A DNA stretch of 64,000 nt from assembly GCA_047967505.1 (NCBI GenBank), contig CM106539.1; one strand, 5' to 3'. Origin of the DNA: Dipteris shenzhenensis (taxonomy: Eukaryota; Polypodiophyta; Polypodiopsida; Gleicheniales). Below the pieces are notes generated by a model, which was given only the letters and a program-made list of their open reading frames with translations, did no database searches and was not told the origin of the DNA. The translations under genes were made by a program, and so were the position numbers. Positions within the stretch are counted from its first letter, which is position 1; each line of letters begins with the position of its first letter. This document shows, piece after piece, positions 63,665-64,000 of this stretch.

Positions 63665-64000
63665 GAAGCAAGGTTCTTCTTGCAGTAGAAGCATTCTCCC
63701 TGAAACTTCTTCTTGCCGCCCTTCTTCTTTTTGTCACCACTAGTAGAGGACTCACCTTTGGTGGAGGAACCACCTTTGCCTTTTGCAGTGGCAGAGAAAG
63801 CAACATCCCCATTGTTGCCTCGATCTCAAGCTTTAAGCCTCAATTCCTCCTCCATAAGTAAAGCACAGAACTCCTCAAATGACAATGGTTGGGGTCTCAC
63901 CTGAGTGTTAAGCGCTGTTACTAGTCCATCAAACCTTGGTGGACATATCTGGAGACACCGCTGAGCTAGCTCTTCGCTAGTCTTTTGTATCCCAGCAAGC
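63665..64000 (-). pseudogene. Copia H gag, C-terminal part, broken in the zinc knuckle
   Basis: Minus strand from the window edge: LAGIQKTSEELAQRCLQICP, LSFEEFCALLMEEELRLKAR, a GNNGDVAFSATAKGKGG linker, DKKKKGGKKKFQGECFYC and KKN, then the inverted segment. The first two Cys of the CCHC knuckle are present and the rest is gone. The gag continues beyond 64000. Confidence 0.8.

Noticed and set aside
1-64000. tRNA, rRNA, CRISPR arrays, bacterial operons or defence systems
   Set aside because: I looked for direct-repeat/spacer arrays, cloverleaf-like stretches and operon-like gene strings on both strands and saw none. The content is eukaryotic retroelement sequence.

Overview
The window looks like a heterochromatic or intergenic stretch of a large, repeat-rich land-plant genome. 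The evidence is plant-type L1 LINEs (DUF4283/CCHC ORF1), Ty1/copia elements primed by initiator-Met tRNA (TGGTATCAGAGC sites), a Ty3/gypsy gag-protease with a TGTCACG-type LTR, and three spliced exons that I read as the start of a PAT1-family mRNA-decay gene. I cannot name the species. Nothing bacterial was seen: no operons, tRNA, rRNA or CRISPR.

Layout. 1-2289: 3' half of a plant L1 LINE (alpha-1) with a poly(A) tail. 2290-14471: a second, decayed copy (alpha-2), carrying a 282-bp insertion with 24-bp flanking repeats (6123-6404) and split by a nearly intact 7.08-kb LINE (LINE-A, 7052-14134) with a 13-bp target-site duplication (TSD). 14472-27555: an LTR element (K, 593-bp 3' LTR) whose only recognisable coding is a gag relic. 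LINE-B (15004-19391) sits in its 5' LTR and a complete but dead copia (L, 19751-25352) in its body. 27556-29100: tandemly duplicated leader, PBS and LTR of a minus-strand copia (F). 29100-40229: a minus-strand LINE relic split by copia D (29655-39770, TSD tatgg), which is itself invaded by a gypsy element (29803-about 33519). 40230-40960: another LINE 3' end.

40965-47000 is the only host-gene territory: imperfect intragenic repeats at 41357-42580, then PAT1-like exons at 43036-43094, 44750-44907 and 45027-45095. 47824-50272: tandem LTR-like blocks. 50273-51716: 3' end of copia M with a 155-bp duplication in RNase H. 51717-56750: LINE-C. 56751-59421: copia E, an in-frame gag-integrase deletion derivative with an open reverse transcriptase (RT). 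60930-62157: copia gag scrap, LINE tail and an LTR block in inverted orientation. 62158-64000: copia H with its protease segment inverted in place.

Two kinds of LINE coexist. LINE-A and the alpha copies carry DUF4283-type ORF1 and end in poly(A). LINE-B, LINE-C and relics at 29.1-29.65, 39.77-40.96 and 61.6-62.06 kb share a conserved 3' hairpin and a (CTTT)n tail; the two with ORF1 encode a coiled-coil/RRM-like/C-terminal protein resembling L1 ORF1p (Transposase_22). Almost everything else is mutually nested transposon debris, and nearly all reading frames are broken. The strongest second-look items are the CTTT-tail LINE family, LINE-A (overlapping ATGA start/stop, few lesions), gag-only element K, the gag-integrase copia E, and the stranded PAT1 exons.
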